64,000 nucleotides of DNA, taken from Bacteroidaceae bacterium (GTDB lineage: Bacteria > Bacteroidota > Bacteroidia > Bacteroidales > Bacteroidaceae). Of the stretch, positions 26,134-34,337 are shown one piece after another. Numbering within the stretch: the first letter of the stretch is position 1; every line of letters begins with the position of its first letter. A program made the position numbers and the translations under genes. Below the pieces are notes generated by a model, which saw only the letters and a program-made list of their open reading frames with translations, had not been told where the DNA came from and searched no databases. The stretch is from contig JAFWPH010000009.1 of NCBI GenBank assembly GCA_017509605.1, positions 17,721 through 81,720 of the forward strand, written 5' to 3'.

Positions 26134-28293
26134 TTAATCCTCGTCTGTGTTCTGCTCCTCGAACTCCTTCATCAGCTTCTGCTGGATGTCGGTCGGCACG
26201 AGCTCGTAGCTCGAGAACTTCATGGTGAAGGAAGCACGTCCGCCAGTGATGGAACTGAGTGAAGTGGAGTAGTTGGAGAGTTCCTTGAGAGGCACTTTGG
26301 CAGCGAGAATCTCGTATCCGCTCTCGCTGTGGCTTCCCATGATCATGCCACGGCGTCCCTGAAGGTCGCTCATCACATCACCCATCTTGTCGCTTGGAAC
26401 ATAGACCTCAACGTCGTAGATAGGTTCGAGCAACTTTGGACCGGCGTTCTTGAACGCGTCGCTGAAGGCATGACGGCCTGCGAGCATGAACGAGAGCTCA
26501 TTGGAGTCAACCGGGTGCATCTTACCGTCGTAAACGATGACGCGGACGTCGCGAGCGTAGCTACCAGTAAGAGGACCTGACTCCAGACGGTTCATCACAC
26601 CCTTCATGATGGCGGGCATGAACCTGGTGTCGATGGCTCCACCTACCACACTGTTGATGAAGACGAACTTACCACCCCATTCGAGGTCAATTTCTTCCTT
26701 GCTCTTCACGTTGATCTTGAACTCCTGGTTTCCGAACTTGTAAACCACGGGATCTTCCATACCTTCAACGTATGGCTCGACGATGAGGTGAACCTCACCG
26801 AACTGTCCGGCTCCACCCGACTGCTTCTTGTGACGGTAGTCAGCCCTTGCGGTCTTGGTGATGGTCTCACGGTAAGGAATCTTGGGCTCTTCGAACTTGA
26901 TCTTGATCTTCTCGTTGTTCTCCAGTCTCCACTTGAGCGTGCGGAGGTGGAACTCACCCTGACCCTTCACGAGCGTCTGCTTCAGTTCCTTGCTCTGCTC
27001 CAGAATCCATGTCGGGTCTTCCTGGGCCATCTTCTGGATGGCAGCGATCATCTTCTCTGAGTCGCCCTCACTCTCGGGCTTCACAGAACGGATATACTTG
27101 GGATCGGGATATTTGACGAAATCGAACTTGTAGTCGCAGTCCTTGTCAACAAGGGTGTTGCCTGTGCGAACGTCCTTGAGCTTCACGGTGCAACCGATGT
27201 CACCGGCATGGAGCTCGTCGACTGGCATTCTGTTGGCACCAGCGCAAACGAAGAGCTGTGCGATACGCTCCTTGGAACCACGGTCTGAGTTGGTGAGGTC
27301 ATCGCCCACCTTGATGGTGCCGCTCATCACCTTGAAATACTGTACACCACCGATATGGGGCTCGTTGGCAGTCTTGAAGAAGTAGAGCGCTGTCGGTCCA
27401 TTGGAATCGGGAGCCACCTCTTCACCGCGTGTGTTCTTCACCTTCGGCATCTCGTCCACGAAAGGAACAACATTACCGAGGAATTCCATGAGACGACGTA
27501 CACCCATGTCCTTGGTGGCGCAAACGCAGAAAACGGGGAAGATGCTTCTGGTGACAAGACCCTTGCGGATTCCTTCTCTCATCTCGTCCTCTGAGAGACT
27601 CTCGGTCTCGAAGAACTTCTCCATGAGACCTTCGTCGTTCTCGGCGGCAGCCTCTATCAGGGCAGCGTGAAGCTCATTGGCCTTGTCGAGCTCTGATGCA
27701 GGGATGTCCTCGATGATAGGAGCACCACCCTCTGGCTTCCAAGAGTACTTCTTCATGAGGAGAACGTCGATCAGCGAGTTGAAGTCAGGTCCCTCGTTGA
27801 GAGGATACTGAACTTGCACCACTTTGGATCCGTAAGTCTCGCGCAGTTTCTCCACACAGTTGTTGTAGTCGCACTTCTCGCTGTCGAGCTGGTTGATGAG
27901 GAAAATGACGGGCTTGCCAAGCTTCTCTGTATATCTGAAGTGGTTCTGTGTTCCCACTTCAGGACCTCTTTGTCCGTTGATGAGCAAGACTGCTGTGTCG
28001 GTGACGTTGAGCGCTGTGATGGCAGCTCCCACAAAGTCGTCAGAACCCGGGCAGTCGATGAAGTTGAGTTTCTTACCGTTCCATTCAGTGTGGAAAACAG
28101 TGGAGAATACGCTGTATCCATACTCCTGCTCTACAGGAAAATAGTCGCTCACGGTGTTTTTCAATGTGATTCTACCGCGGCGACTGATAACCCCTGCCTC
28201 ATACAACAAGGTCTCTGTGAGTGTGGTTTTACCCGCACCGTCATTGCCTAAGAGGGCAATGTTCTTGATTTCTTTTGTTTGGTAAACTTTCAT
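26134..28293 (-). CDS. fusA2: Elongation factor G paralogue (EF-G2 type)
   Basis: A 719-residue protein with all five EF-G domains. The P-loop is GNDGAGKT (16-23). The switch I/II regions are unusual: the normal RGITI is replaced by YGYSVFST, and the DTPGH motif reads DCPGS (80-84), so the histidine that activates water is Ser84. The guanine-specificity motif reads NQLD (134-137) instead of NKxD. Domain IV (RETITKTARADYRHKKQSGG) is intact. In Bacteroides thetaiotaomicron an EF-G paralogue lacking GTPase activity, EF-G2, supports translation during starvation and gut colonisation; this gene fits that type, an inference from sequence. It is monocistronic with its own terminator. Confidence 0.9.
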   Translation of the reverse strand: MKVYQTKEIKNIALLGNDGAGKTTLTETLLYEAGVISRRGRITLKNTVSDYFPVEQEYGYSVFSTVFHTEWNGKKLNFIDCPGSDDFVGAAITALNVTDTAVLLINGQRGPEVGTQNHFRYTEKLGKPVIFLINQLDSEKCDYNNCVEKLRETYGSKVVQVQYPLNEGPDFNSLIDVLLMKKYSWKPEGGAPIIEDIPASELDKANELHAALIEAAAENDEGLMEKFFETESLSEDEMREGIRKGLVTRSIFPVFCVCATKDMGVRRLMEFLGNVVPFVDEMPKVKNTRGEEVAPDSNGPTALYFFKTANEPHIGGVQYFKVMSGTIKVGDDLTNSDRGSKERIAQLFVCAGANRMPVDELHAGDIGCTVKLKDVRTGNTLVDKDCDYKFDFVKYPDPKYIRSVKPESEGDSEKMIAAIQKMAQEDPTWILEQSKELKQTLVKGQGEFHLRTLKWRLENNEKIKIKFEEPKIPYRETITKTARADYRHKKQSGGAGQFGEVHLIVEPYVEGMEDPVVYKFGNQEFKINVKSKEEIDLEWGGKFVFINSVVGGAIDTRFMPAIMKGVMNRLESGPLTGSYARDVRVIVYDGKMHPVDSNELSFMLAGRHAFSDAFKNAGPKLLEPIYDVEVYVPSDKMGDVMSDLQGRRGMIMGSHSESGYEILAAKVPLKELSNYSTSLSSITGGRASFTMKFSSYELVPTDIQQKLMKEFEEQNTDED

Positions 28294-28518
28294 AATTTAT
28301 TAATCTTAGTTTTCTTTAGGTTTGTATATTCTTTTCGTTAGTCGCAAACAAACCTTCGTGGCGATTTTTTCAATGCCACGTCGGTTTTTTACTTTTCAAA
28401 CAGCGAATGTACGACAATTTACGCGTTTAGAGGATGATATGAAATATGTTGTAGAACACATCAGCGGTCTTTTGCCCACTTTTTCGCCGAAAGACGGTGC
28501 GAAGTTACAAAATATTCT

Positions 28519-28527
28519 TATATTTGC
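28519..28527 (+). promoter_or_regulatory. -7 element directly upstream of hemW
   Basis: TATATTTGC matches TAnnTTTG exactly and ends 6 bp before the hemW ATG (28534). A start site 4-7 nt downstream would fall at or next to the ATG, giving a leaderless or nearly leaderless mRNA. No convincing -33 box is seen. The 28294-28518 stretch upstream has no other feature. Confidence 0.55.
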
Positions 28528-28533
28528 AAAATA

Positions 28534-29700
28534 ATGGCCAGTATATATATACATTTTCCTTTCTGTAAGAGCAGATGCATCTATTGTGACTTCTTTTCCA
28601 CCACATTTCTTGACCTTCGGAGTTCATACGTGGAGGCTTTGAAGAAAGAACTGGAAATGCAGCGCGGTTATCTTGGCGGTGAACCTGTCAAGAGCATCTA
28701 TCTTGGTGGCGGCACACCTTCCCAAATGGATGTCGGCATGCTGTCGGAAGTGTTCAGATGTGTCTATGACCTGTTCGATGTCGTTTCTGCTGCAGAGGTG
28801 ACAATGGAGTGCAATCCCGACGACCTGAACGATCGTTATTTGAGTTCAATGCGAGAACTGCTTCCCGTGAACCGCGTGAGCATAGGCGTACAGTCGTTCG
28901 ATGACGCCCGTCTGTCGTTTCTTCACCGCCGTCACACCGCTTCTGGCGCCATCGAGGCCTTGTCGAGATGCCGTGAACATGGCTATGCCAACCTGAGCGT
29001 TGATTTGATTTACGGCTTCCCCGGCCAGTCGTTGGAAGAATGGGAGGCAGACATTGACCAGGCTGTCGGTTTGGACGTGGAGCATCTCTCTGCCTATGCG
29101 TTGATGTATGAGGAAGGGACGGCGTTGTACGGGATGCTGTCGTCGGGCCTTGTGGAAGAACTCGATGAAGAAGTGAGCGTGAGCATGTATGACCTGTTGT
29201 TGAAGAAGATGGCCAGCTCGGGATATCGTCATTACGAAATCTCCAATTTCTGCAAACCAGGGTTTCATTCCCGCCATAACAGCGGCTATTGGGATGGAAC
29301 CCACTATCTCGGCATCGGCGCGGGCGCACATTCCTATAACGGTTCGGCTCGAGAATGGAACGAACCCTACCTCGACCTTTATATTTCTGGGATAATGAAT
29401 GGCAAAGTGGGCTACAGGGGTAGGGAGGAACTTGATGACCGCACTCGGTTCAACGAGCAGATCATGACCTCGCTTCGAACGTCTGCAGGTGTGAACCTGA
29501 CGAAACTCGAACACCAATTCGGCATCGGATTGAAGGATGCGCTTCTCGCCAAAGCCGCGCGCTATATCCAAGGTGGACAATTGGAGTCAGGCCTTTACAT
29601 CCCTATCGACACCTTGACTCCCACTTCTGATAAAGCGCTTCGACTCACCGCCAAGGCTGTCTTCACCTCGAACGGCATTATTTCGGATTTGTTTGTTTGA
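28534..29700 (+). CDS. hemW: HemW-like radical SAM heme chaperone
   Basis: A 388-residue radical SAM protein of the HemN/HemW family. The 4Fe-4S motif is CKSRCIYCDF near residues 10-19, that is CxxxCxxCxF, the HemW pattern rather than the HemN CxC ending. YLGGGTPS, VTMECNPDDL, NRVSIGVQSFDD and DLIYGFPGQ follow, and the C-terminal HemW domain is present (RFNEQIMTSLRTSAGV). HemW delivers heme to respiratory proteins and is often misannotated as coproporphyrinogen dehydrogenase. The start follows a -7 element by only 6 bp. A small open frame begins at its stop codon. Confidence 0.93.
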   Translation: MASIYIHFPFCKSRCIYCDFFSTTFLDLRSSYVEALKKELEMQRGYLGGEPVKSIYLGGGTPSQMDVGMLSEVFRCVYDLFDVVSAAEVTMECNPDDLNDRYLSSMRELLPVNRVSIGVQSFDDARLSFLHRRHTASGAIEALSRCREHGYANLSVDLIYGFPGQSLEEWEADIDQAVGLDVEHLSAYALMYEEGTALYGMLSSGLVEELDEEVSVSMYDLLLKKMASSGYRHYEISNFCKPGFHSRHNSGYWDGTHYLGIGAGAHSYNGSAREWNEPYLDLYISGIMNGKVGYRGREELDDRTRFNEQIMTSLRTSAGVNLTKLEHQFGIGLKDALLAKAARYIQGGQLESGLYIPIDTLTPTSDKALRLTAKAVFTSNGIISDLFV

Positions 29701-29993
29701 TGGAGAAAGTTGAAAACTTTTTTCAGAAATCTATAATAAAAAATGGTATGGTGCGTTATAGAAGTAAAGAGAGGCTTCCCCGCCTCTCCATAACCCCTCA
29801 AAACCATTTGCCTATGAGCAATTCTACACCCACCTCAACCACACATTCCAAACAGCGCGTCGTAGAGATGAAGCGAAAGGCCCTTCACGCCAGTAGTGAT
29901 GCCTTGTTCCTTGTCCGCATGTTCGCGCGTATGTGCCAACAAGGTCATATCAACGGTACAGATCTGCACGCAACAGCGTTGCATGCCTGCTGA
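29700..29993 (+). CDS. Possible small ORF overlapping the hemW stop
   Basis: A 97-codon frame starts with an ATG that overlaps the hemW TGA (TGATG), a layout that allows translational coupling. An internal ATG at 29814 would give 59 residues beginning MSNSTPTSTT and ending HATALHAC, with a helical middle (VVEMKRKALHASSDALFLVRMFARM). No family is recognised. A hairpin GAGAGGC-TTCCCC-GCCTCTC at about 29770-29789 lies inside the longer version, which argues for untranslated DNA there. Low confidence that it is a gene; the 29814 start is the better candidate. Confidence 0.3.
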   Translation: MEKVENFFQKSIIKNGMVRYRSKERLPRLSITPQNHLPMSNSTPTSTTHSKQRVVEMKRKALHASSDALFLVRMFARMCQQGHINGTDLHATALHAC

Positions 29994-30016
29994 CTGTTTT
30001 GGCTTCACCAGAATAA

Positions 30017-30051
30017 TTAAAGGCTGCGAATCATCGGTTCGCAGCCTTTAA
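30017..30051. terminator. Bidirectional terminator between hemW and efp
   Basis: TTAAAGGCTGCGAA and TTCGCAGCCTTTAA form a perfect 14-bp stem with the 7-nt loop TCATCGG. It lies between converging genes and serves both directions. Confidence 0.85.
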
Positions 30052-30114
30052 TCGTCGGTCTATAAAAGAATTGACTGTTTGAGCTTTTGTCGCTTACAGT
30101 TGATGGACTTGTCG

Positions 30115-30684
30115 TTACGACTTGCGTGAGACATAGCTTCCGTCGCGGGTATCGACCTCAATCATGTCTCCTTCGTTGATGAAGAGCGGCACGCGAATCT
30201 CAACACCGGTCTCGAGTTTTGCCGGTTTGGTGGCGTTGGTGGCGGTGTCGCCTTTGAGTCCAGGCTCAGTGTATGTGACTTGGAGCATAATCTTGATGGG
30301 AGCCTCAGCTGTGAGGATGGCTCCTGTCTGGTCGTCGATAGAGGCCATCACCATGGTTTCGCCTTCCTTCAGGAAGTCTCCTCCAGTGATGAGGTCCTTG
30401 GCGATGTTGACTTGCTCATAAGTCTCAGTGTTCATGAACACCATGTCGTTTCCCTCCTTGTAGAGGTACTGGAACTGCTGATGGGAGACTGTAACGTCCT
30501 CCAACTTGGCAGACACGATCCATGTGCGTTCAAGCACACGTCCATCCTCCACATTGCGGAGTTTCGTAATCATCACAGTGTTGCCCTTTCCTGGTTTCTT
30601 GTGAAGGAAGTCGATGACCACCCAAATCTTGTTGTCGTCAAGGCGGAGGCACACGCCTTTCTTGATGTCACCTGCTAAAATCAT
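30115..30684 (-). CDS. efp: Elongation factor P
   Basis: A 189-residue three-domain EF-P that relieves ribosome stalling at polyproline. The KOW-like N domain carries the tip loop HKKPGKGNT, with Lys at the tip (no arginine, so not the EarP-rhamnosylated type). The OB domains follow, with the C-terminal signature GDMIEVDTRDGSYVSR. Length is normal. A strong promoter lies 156-187 bp upstream, divergent from rpmH, an arrangement I recall from other Bacteroidetes. Confidence 0.95.
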   Translation of the reverse strand: MILAGDIKKGVCLRLDDNKIWVVIDFLHKKPGKGNTVMITKLRNVEDGRVLERTWIVSAKLEDVTVSHQQFQYLYKEGNDMVFMNTETYEQVNIAKDLITGGDFLKEGETMVMASIDDQTGAILTAEAPIKIMLQVTYTEPGLKGDTATNATKPAKLETGVEIRVPLFINEGDMIEVDTRDGSYVSRKS

Positions 30685-30839
30685 AAATCTGAATGTTGTT
30701 TATAAAAATATTTATTCTTAAATGATAGTTGTCTTCAGTGTCGTCACAGACTGTTTGATGATGATGATTCTGTCTCCTCCTCTCTCCCCGAAAAGTGAAG
30801 TATTGTAGAAAAAGTCAGATAATAATCAGAAAATCAAGC

Positions 30840-30871
30840 GCAAAATTAGTGTTTTTTCATAAAATGACAAA
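30840..30871 (-). promoter_or_regulatory. efp: Promoter of efp
   Basis: On the minus strand TTTG (30871-30868), 19 bp, TAATTTTGC (30848-30840). Both boxes fit the Bacteroidetes consensus. The leader is about 150 nt. Confidence 0.7.
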
Positions 30872-30897
30872 AAAAAGAGCGTAAAAAGCCGATAAAC

Positions 30898-30930
30898 TTT
30901 GGGTAATAATTAAAAAATCACTAATTTTGC
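30898..30930 (+). promoter_or_regulatory. rpmH: Promoter of rpmH
   Basis: TTTG (30898-30901), 20 bp, TAATTTTGC (30922-30930). It is divergent from the efp promoter, and the two -33 boxes lie 27 bp apart, back to back. The leader to rpmH is about 160 nt, long enough for regulation by structure, though I see no clear hairpin. Confidence 0.72.
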
Positions 30931-31099
30931 ACGCTGAATTCCCCAAATGACGCGTCAATAATTCGTTTACTCGTCGATGCGTTGTTCTGGATTCTGATGA
31001 AGCCCATCTAAAAATGAATGTCGAGGTGACAGGACCAATGTCGGATGGATCAAGAAAAGATTGAATGAAAATAATAATCACAAATAAACAGCAAACAAG

Positions 31100-31255
31100 A
31101 TGAAAAGAACATTCCAGCCTCACAACAGAAAGAGAGTGAACAAGCATGGCTTCCGCCATCGTATGTCGACCGCCAATGGTCGTCGTGTTTTGTCAATGCG
31201 TCGCAAGAAGGGCCGCAAGCAGCTTACCGTATCAAGCGAGCGTCACGGTAAATAA
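31100..31255 (+). CDS. rpmH: Ribosomal protein L34
   Basis: A 51-residue, very basic protein of the large ribosomal subunit. The sequence starts [19 protein letters not shown] and continues [20 protein letters not shown], which is L34 along its whole length. It ends SSERHGK, slightly longer than the 44-46 residues of many bacteria, as is common in Bacteroidetes. The gene is divergent from efp and has its own promoter and terminator. Confidence 0.97.
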   Translation: MKRTFQPHNRKRVNKHGFRHRMSTANGRRVLSMRRKKGRKQLTVSSERHGK

Positions 31256-31282
31256 CCGTTATGTCGGCTTATGCAAAAAAAT

Positions 31283-31315
31283 AAGCAGGAGTACTGACCT
31301 ACTTCTGCTTTTTTT
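31283..31315 (+). terminator. Terminator of rpmH
   Basis: AAGCAGGAGTA (31283-31293) pairs with TACTTCTGCTT (31300-31310), 11 bp with one G-T pair, and is followed directly by TTTTTG. Confidence 0.85.
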
Positions 31316-31319
31316 GTTG

Positions 31320-31328
31320 TATATTTGC
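31320..31328 (+). promoter_or_regulatory. -7 element for the PASTA-rluD run
   Basis: TATATTTGC matches TAnnTTTG and lies just after the rpmH terminator. The leader to the ATG at 31391 is about 57 nt. Confidence 0.6.
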
Positions 31329-31390
31329 AGTGTGAATTGATAATCATCATTGGAATTTGATAATCATCATAAGAAGCATTTAAAACGACT

Positions 31391-32032
31391 ATGGGATTGA
31401 AAAAATATTTCAAAGGTAAATCGGGAGCGCTTTTCTGGTTCAACGTCCTTTTGGCGTTGGTGGTGCTGATAGGAGTGCCATTGTTTGCTTTCTATTCCCT
31501 TAATACCCTTACCCATCATGGTGAGAAGATCACTGTCCCCAATGTGGTGAATGTGGATGCTTACCAGGCCACGGAGATATTGAAGAAAGAGGGTTTGCTG
31601 TGTATCATCGGTGACTCCACATATTCTCCCAGCCACAAGCCTGGAGCTATCCTTGAGCAGACTCCTGCTGCAGGGAGTGTTGTGAAGAGCGGTCGTATTG
31701 TCTATCTGACCATCAACCTCAATGGAAAACCTTTGGTCCGCATGCCCGATTTGGTGAACAACAGCTCTTGGCGCGAGGCTGAGGCAAAGCTCAAGGCACT
31801 CGATTTCAAACTCTCGCCTGTAGAGGAGATCCAGGGCTATCCCAAGGGACTGGTGATAGGCATCAAACAGGGCACTCATGAGGTTCACAAAGGCGACTTG
31901 ATATCCACCGAGCGCGCCCTTACCCTCCTTGTTGGTGCCGGTTTTCCCGAGGACACCCTTGGTTATGTTGACGACACCATATCAATCGAGACCGCTGTAG
32001 ATTTTGACACGGATGACTCCGTGACCGAATAA
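31391..32032 (+). CDS. PASTA-domain membrane protein
   Basis: A 213-residue protein with one membrane helix (ALFWFNVLLALVVLIGVPLFAFY, about 13-35) and two or three periplasmic PASTA repeats: ITVPNVVNVDAYQATEILKKEG (about 47-112), MPDLVNNSSWREAEAKLKAL (about 117 on) and a shorter third. PASTA domains bind peptidoglycan stem peptides or muropeptides, usually on kinases or penicillin-binding proteins; here no kinase is attached. The stop codon overlaps the ATG of the pseudouridine synthase gene (TAATG), so the two are translationally coupled; ddl follows. Confidence 0.88.
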   Translation: MGLKKYFKGKSGALFWFNVLLALVVLIGVPLFAFYSLNTLTHHGEKITVPNVVNVDAYQATEILKKEGLLCIIGDSTYSPSHKPGAILEQTPAAGSVVKSGRIVYLTINLNGKPLVRMPDLVNNSSWREAEAKLKALDFKLSPVEEIQGYPKGLVIGIKQGTHEVHKGDLISTERALTLLVGAGFPEDTLGYVDDTISIETAVDFDTDDSVTE

Positions 32033-33168
32033 TGGACGAACACATCCCTCCATCTCCGTCCTTGCCATCCAGTTACGATGACATCGATGACGAAGAACTC
32101 GATGTCGTGGGGTTGCATAGCGAGTTTGCCGACCTCGACGCCTCCGACAGCGAGACCTCTCAACTGTACGAGCATTACCGCATCCCCGTCGATAAGAACC
32201 AGAAAATGGTTCGTGTGGATAAGTTCCTGTTCGACCAGTTGAGCGGTATCTCACGCAACCGCATCCAGAATGCCGCTGACGCGGGTTTCATCTTCGCCAA
32301 CGACCGCGCAGTGAAGCGCAGTTACAAGGTGAAGCCTTTCGATGTCATCAAGGTGATGCTCAACCGTCCTCCTTACAGCAATGACATAGAGCCCGAAGAC
32401 ATACCTTTGGACATCGTGTACGAGGATGATGATGTGCTGGTTGTGAACAAGCCCGCCGGTCTGGTAGTCCATCCAGGTGTGGGCAACTGGACGGGCACGT
32501 TGCTCAATGCCTTGGCATGGCATTTCAGAAACGACAGTCGATACGACATCAACAACCCCGAGATAGGTCTGGTGCACCGTATCGACAAGGATACGAGCGG
32601 TTTGCTCTGCATTGCCAAGACACCAGAGGCCAAAACGCATCTTGGCAAGCAGTTTTTCAACAAGACTACGAAGCGCGAGTACAATGCCCTTGTGTGGGGC
32701 AACATTGTTGAGGACGAGGGCAGGATAGAGGGTAATATCGGTCGCGATCCCCGGAACAGGATGTTGATGGCCGTGTTCCCCGCAGATTCGGAGCAGGGCA
32801 AGCATGCTGTGACCCATTATTATCCTTTGGAGCGTTTTGGTTACGTCACTTTGGTCAAATGTGTGTTGGAAACAGGACGCACCCACCAAATCAGAGTACA
32901 CATGAAGCATATCGGTCATGTGCTCTTCAATGACATCCGCTATGGTGGCGACGTCATCCTCAGAGGCACCTCCCATGCCAAGTACCGTCAGTTTGTGGAG
33001 AACTGCTTCAAGGCCTGTCCCCGTCAGGCGCTTCATGCCAAGACGTTAGGTTTCACACATCCTCGTACGGGCAAGGAGATGATGTTCGATTCCGAACTTC
33101 CCGCCGATATGTCGTCCTTGATAGAGAGATGGCGCAATTACTATACGACAGAGATTATGGCGAAATAG
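32032..33168 (+). CDS. rluD: RluA/RluD-family pseudouridine synthase
   Basis: A 378-residue enzyme with an acidic N-terminal extension (about 1-50), an S4 RNA-binding domain (VRVDKFLFDQLSGISRNRIQ, about 62-120) and the catalytic domain. The active-site aspartate is in GLVHRIDKDTSGLLCIAKT. The RluD subgroup modifies helix 69 of 23S rRNA; assignment to RluD is by the S4 domain and general resemblance. It overlaps the PASTA gene and precedes ddl by 46 bp. PASTA-rluD-ddl is a conserved trio in Bacteroidetes as I recall. Confidence 0.88.
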   Translation: MDEHIPPSPSLPSSYDDIDDEELDVVGLHSEFADLDASDSETSQLYEHYRIPVDKNQKMVRVDKFLFDQLSGISRNRIQNAADAGFIFANDRAVKRSYKVKPFDVIKVMLNRPPYSNDIEPEDIPLDIVYEDDDVLVVNKPAGLVVHPGVGNWTGTLLNALAWHFRNDSRYDINNPEIGLVHRIDKDTSGLLCIAKTPEAKTHLGKQFFNKTTKREYNALVWGNIVEDEGRIEGNIGRDPRNRMLMAVFPADSEQGKHAVTHYYPLERFGYVTLVKCVLETGRTHQIRVHMKHIGHVLFNDIRYGGDVILRGTSHAKYRQFVENCFKACPRQALHAKTLGFTHPRTGKEMMFDSELPADMSSLIERWRNYYTTEIMAK

Positions 33169-33214
33169 AACGCCAGATTAAGATAAAAAACAAGAATCAA
33201 TAAAGTTGAAGACA

Positions 33215-34216
33215 ATGAAGAAGACAATTGCAATCATTGCAGGTGGTGACTCTTCGGAACACGATGTGTCATTGCGCAGTGCTGAAGGCATTAACTCGTG
33301 GATAGACAAAGACAAGTACAATGTATATACTGTAGAGATCAAGGGGCTTGAGTGGGAGGCTCATCTTGCCGATGGCAGCAAGTCTCCTGTCAACCGTCAT
33401 GATTTCAGTTTTATGGATGGCGAAAAGACGGTGAAACCCGACTATGCCTATATCACCATTCACGGCACTCCAGGTGAGAATGGTATCCTCCAGGGCTACT
33501 TCGACTTGCTGCATATCCCTTATTCCTCTTGTAGCCTGCTTGTCGCAGCCTTGACTTTCAGCAAATTCACCCTCAACCAGTACCTGAAAGGCTTCGGCGT
33601 GAGAATCGCTGAGTCAATGCTGGTTCGTGCTGGCCGAGAGGTGAGTGCTGACGACGTGGTGAGCCGTATTGGTCTGCCCTGTTTCGTCAAGCCTAACGAG
33701 GGTGGCTCGAGTTTCGGCGTGAGCAAGTGCAGAACCGCAGATGACATCCTTCCCGCCATCGAGAAAGCAATGAAGGAGAGTCCCGAGGTGGTCATTGAGT
33801 CGGAGTTGAAAGGCATGGAAGTGGCCAACGGTGTCTATAAGACCAAGAAAAGTGGCATCCAGGTGCTTCCCATCACCGAGGTGGTGAGCCACAACGACTT
33901 CTTTGATTATGGTGCCAAGTATAATGGCGAGGTGGAGGAAATCACACCGGCCCGTCTGCCAGAAAGCACTACCAACAGGGTGAAAGCCCTGACAGCCGCC
34001 ATTTATGAGATCCTCGGTGCCGAAGGCATCATGCGAGTGGATTACATCATCACTCGGGAAGAGGAGGATGGCAAGCCCGTTGACAAGATCAACCTACTCG
34101 AGATCAACGCCACTCCAGGTATGACGCTCACCAGTTTCATACCCCAACAGGCCAAGGCCGCGGGCATAGACATGAAAGACCTGTTGTCCGACATCATTGA
34201 GGACAAGTTGTCGTGA
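33215..34216 (+). CDS. ddl: D-alanine--D-alanine ligase
   Basis: A 333-residue ATP-grasp enzyme that makes the D-Ala-D-Ala dipeptide of peptidoglycan in the cytosol. The N-terminus IAIIAGGDSSEHDVSLRSA contains the substrate-binding glutamate. ITIHGTPGENGILQGYFDLL, CFVKPNEGGSSFGVSK and the C-terminal metal-binding motif LLEINATPGMTLTSFIPQQA are all present. The ATG at 33215 was preferred to a TTG nine bases upstream. Its neighbour with PASTA domains also points to the cell wall. Confidence 0.95.
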   Translation: MKKTIAIIAGGDSSEHDVSLRSAEGINSWIDKDKYNVYTVEIKGLEWEAHLADGSKSPVNRHDFSFMDGEKTVKPDYAYITIHGTPGENGILQGYFDLLHIPYSSCSLLVAALTFSKFTLNQYLKGFGVRIAESMLVRAGREVSADDVVSRIGLPCFVKPNEGGSSFGVSKCRTADDILPAIEKAMKESPEVVIESELKGMEVANGVYKTKKSGIQVLPITEVVSHNDFFDYGAKYNGEVEEITPARLPESTTNRVKALTAAIYEILGAEGIMRVDYIITREEEDGKPVDKINLLEINATPGMTLTSFIPQQAKAAGIDMKDLLSDIIEDKLS

Positions 34217-34337
34217 TGTCCGTTGTCTATCCGTTTTCAGAATCCTCTCATTCCTGAGGCGATAGTAACTTTTTTACGATTTGTATTTGAAATAATAGGA
34301 ACACCCCCGATACCGTAGGAACTAAACCCGATACAAT

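Noticed and set aside
28322..28534. 70-codon rightward frame ending at the hemW start
   Set aside because: It contains the hemW -7 element and has no recognisable product; the TAATG junction appears to be chance.
32251..33036. 261-codon leftward frame
   Set aside because: It is antisense to the rluD-type gene, which has all catalytic motifs.
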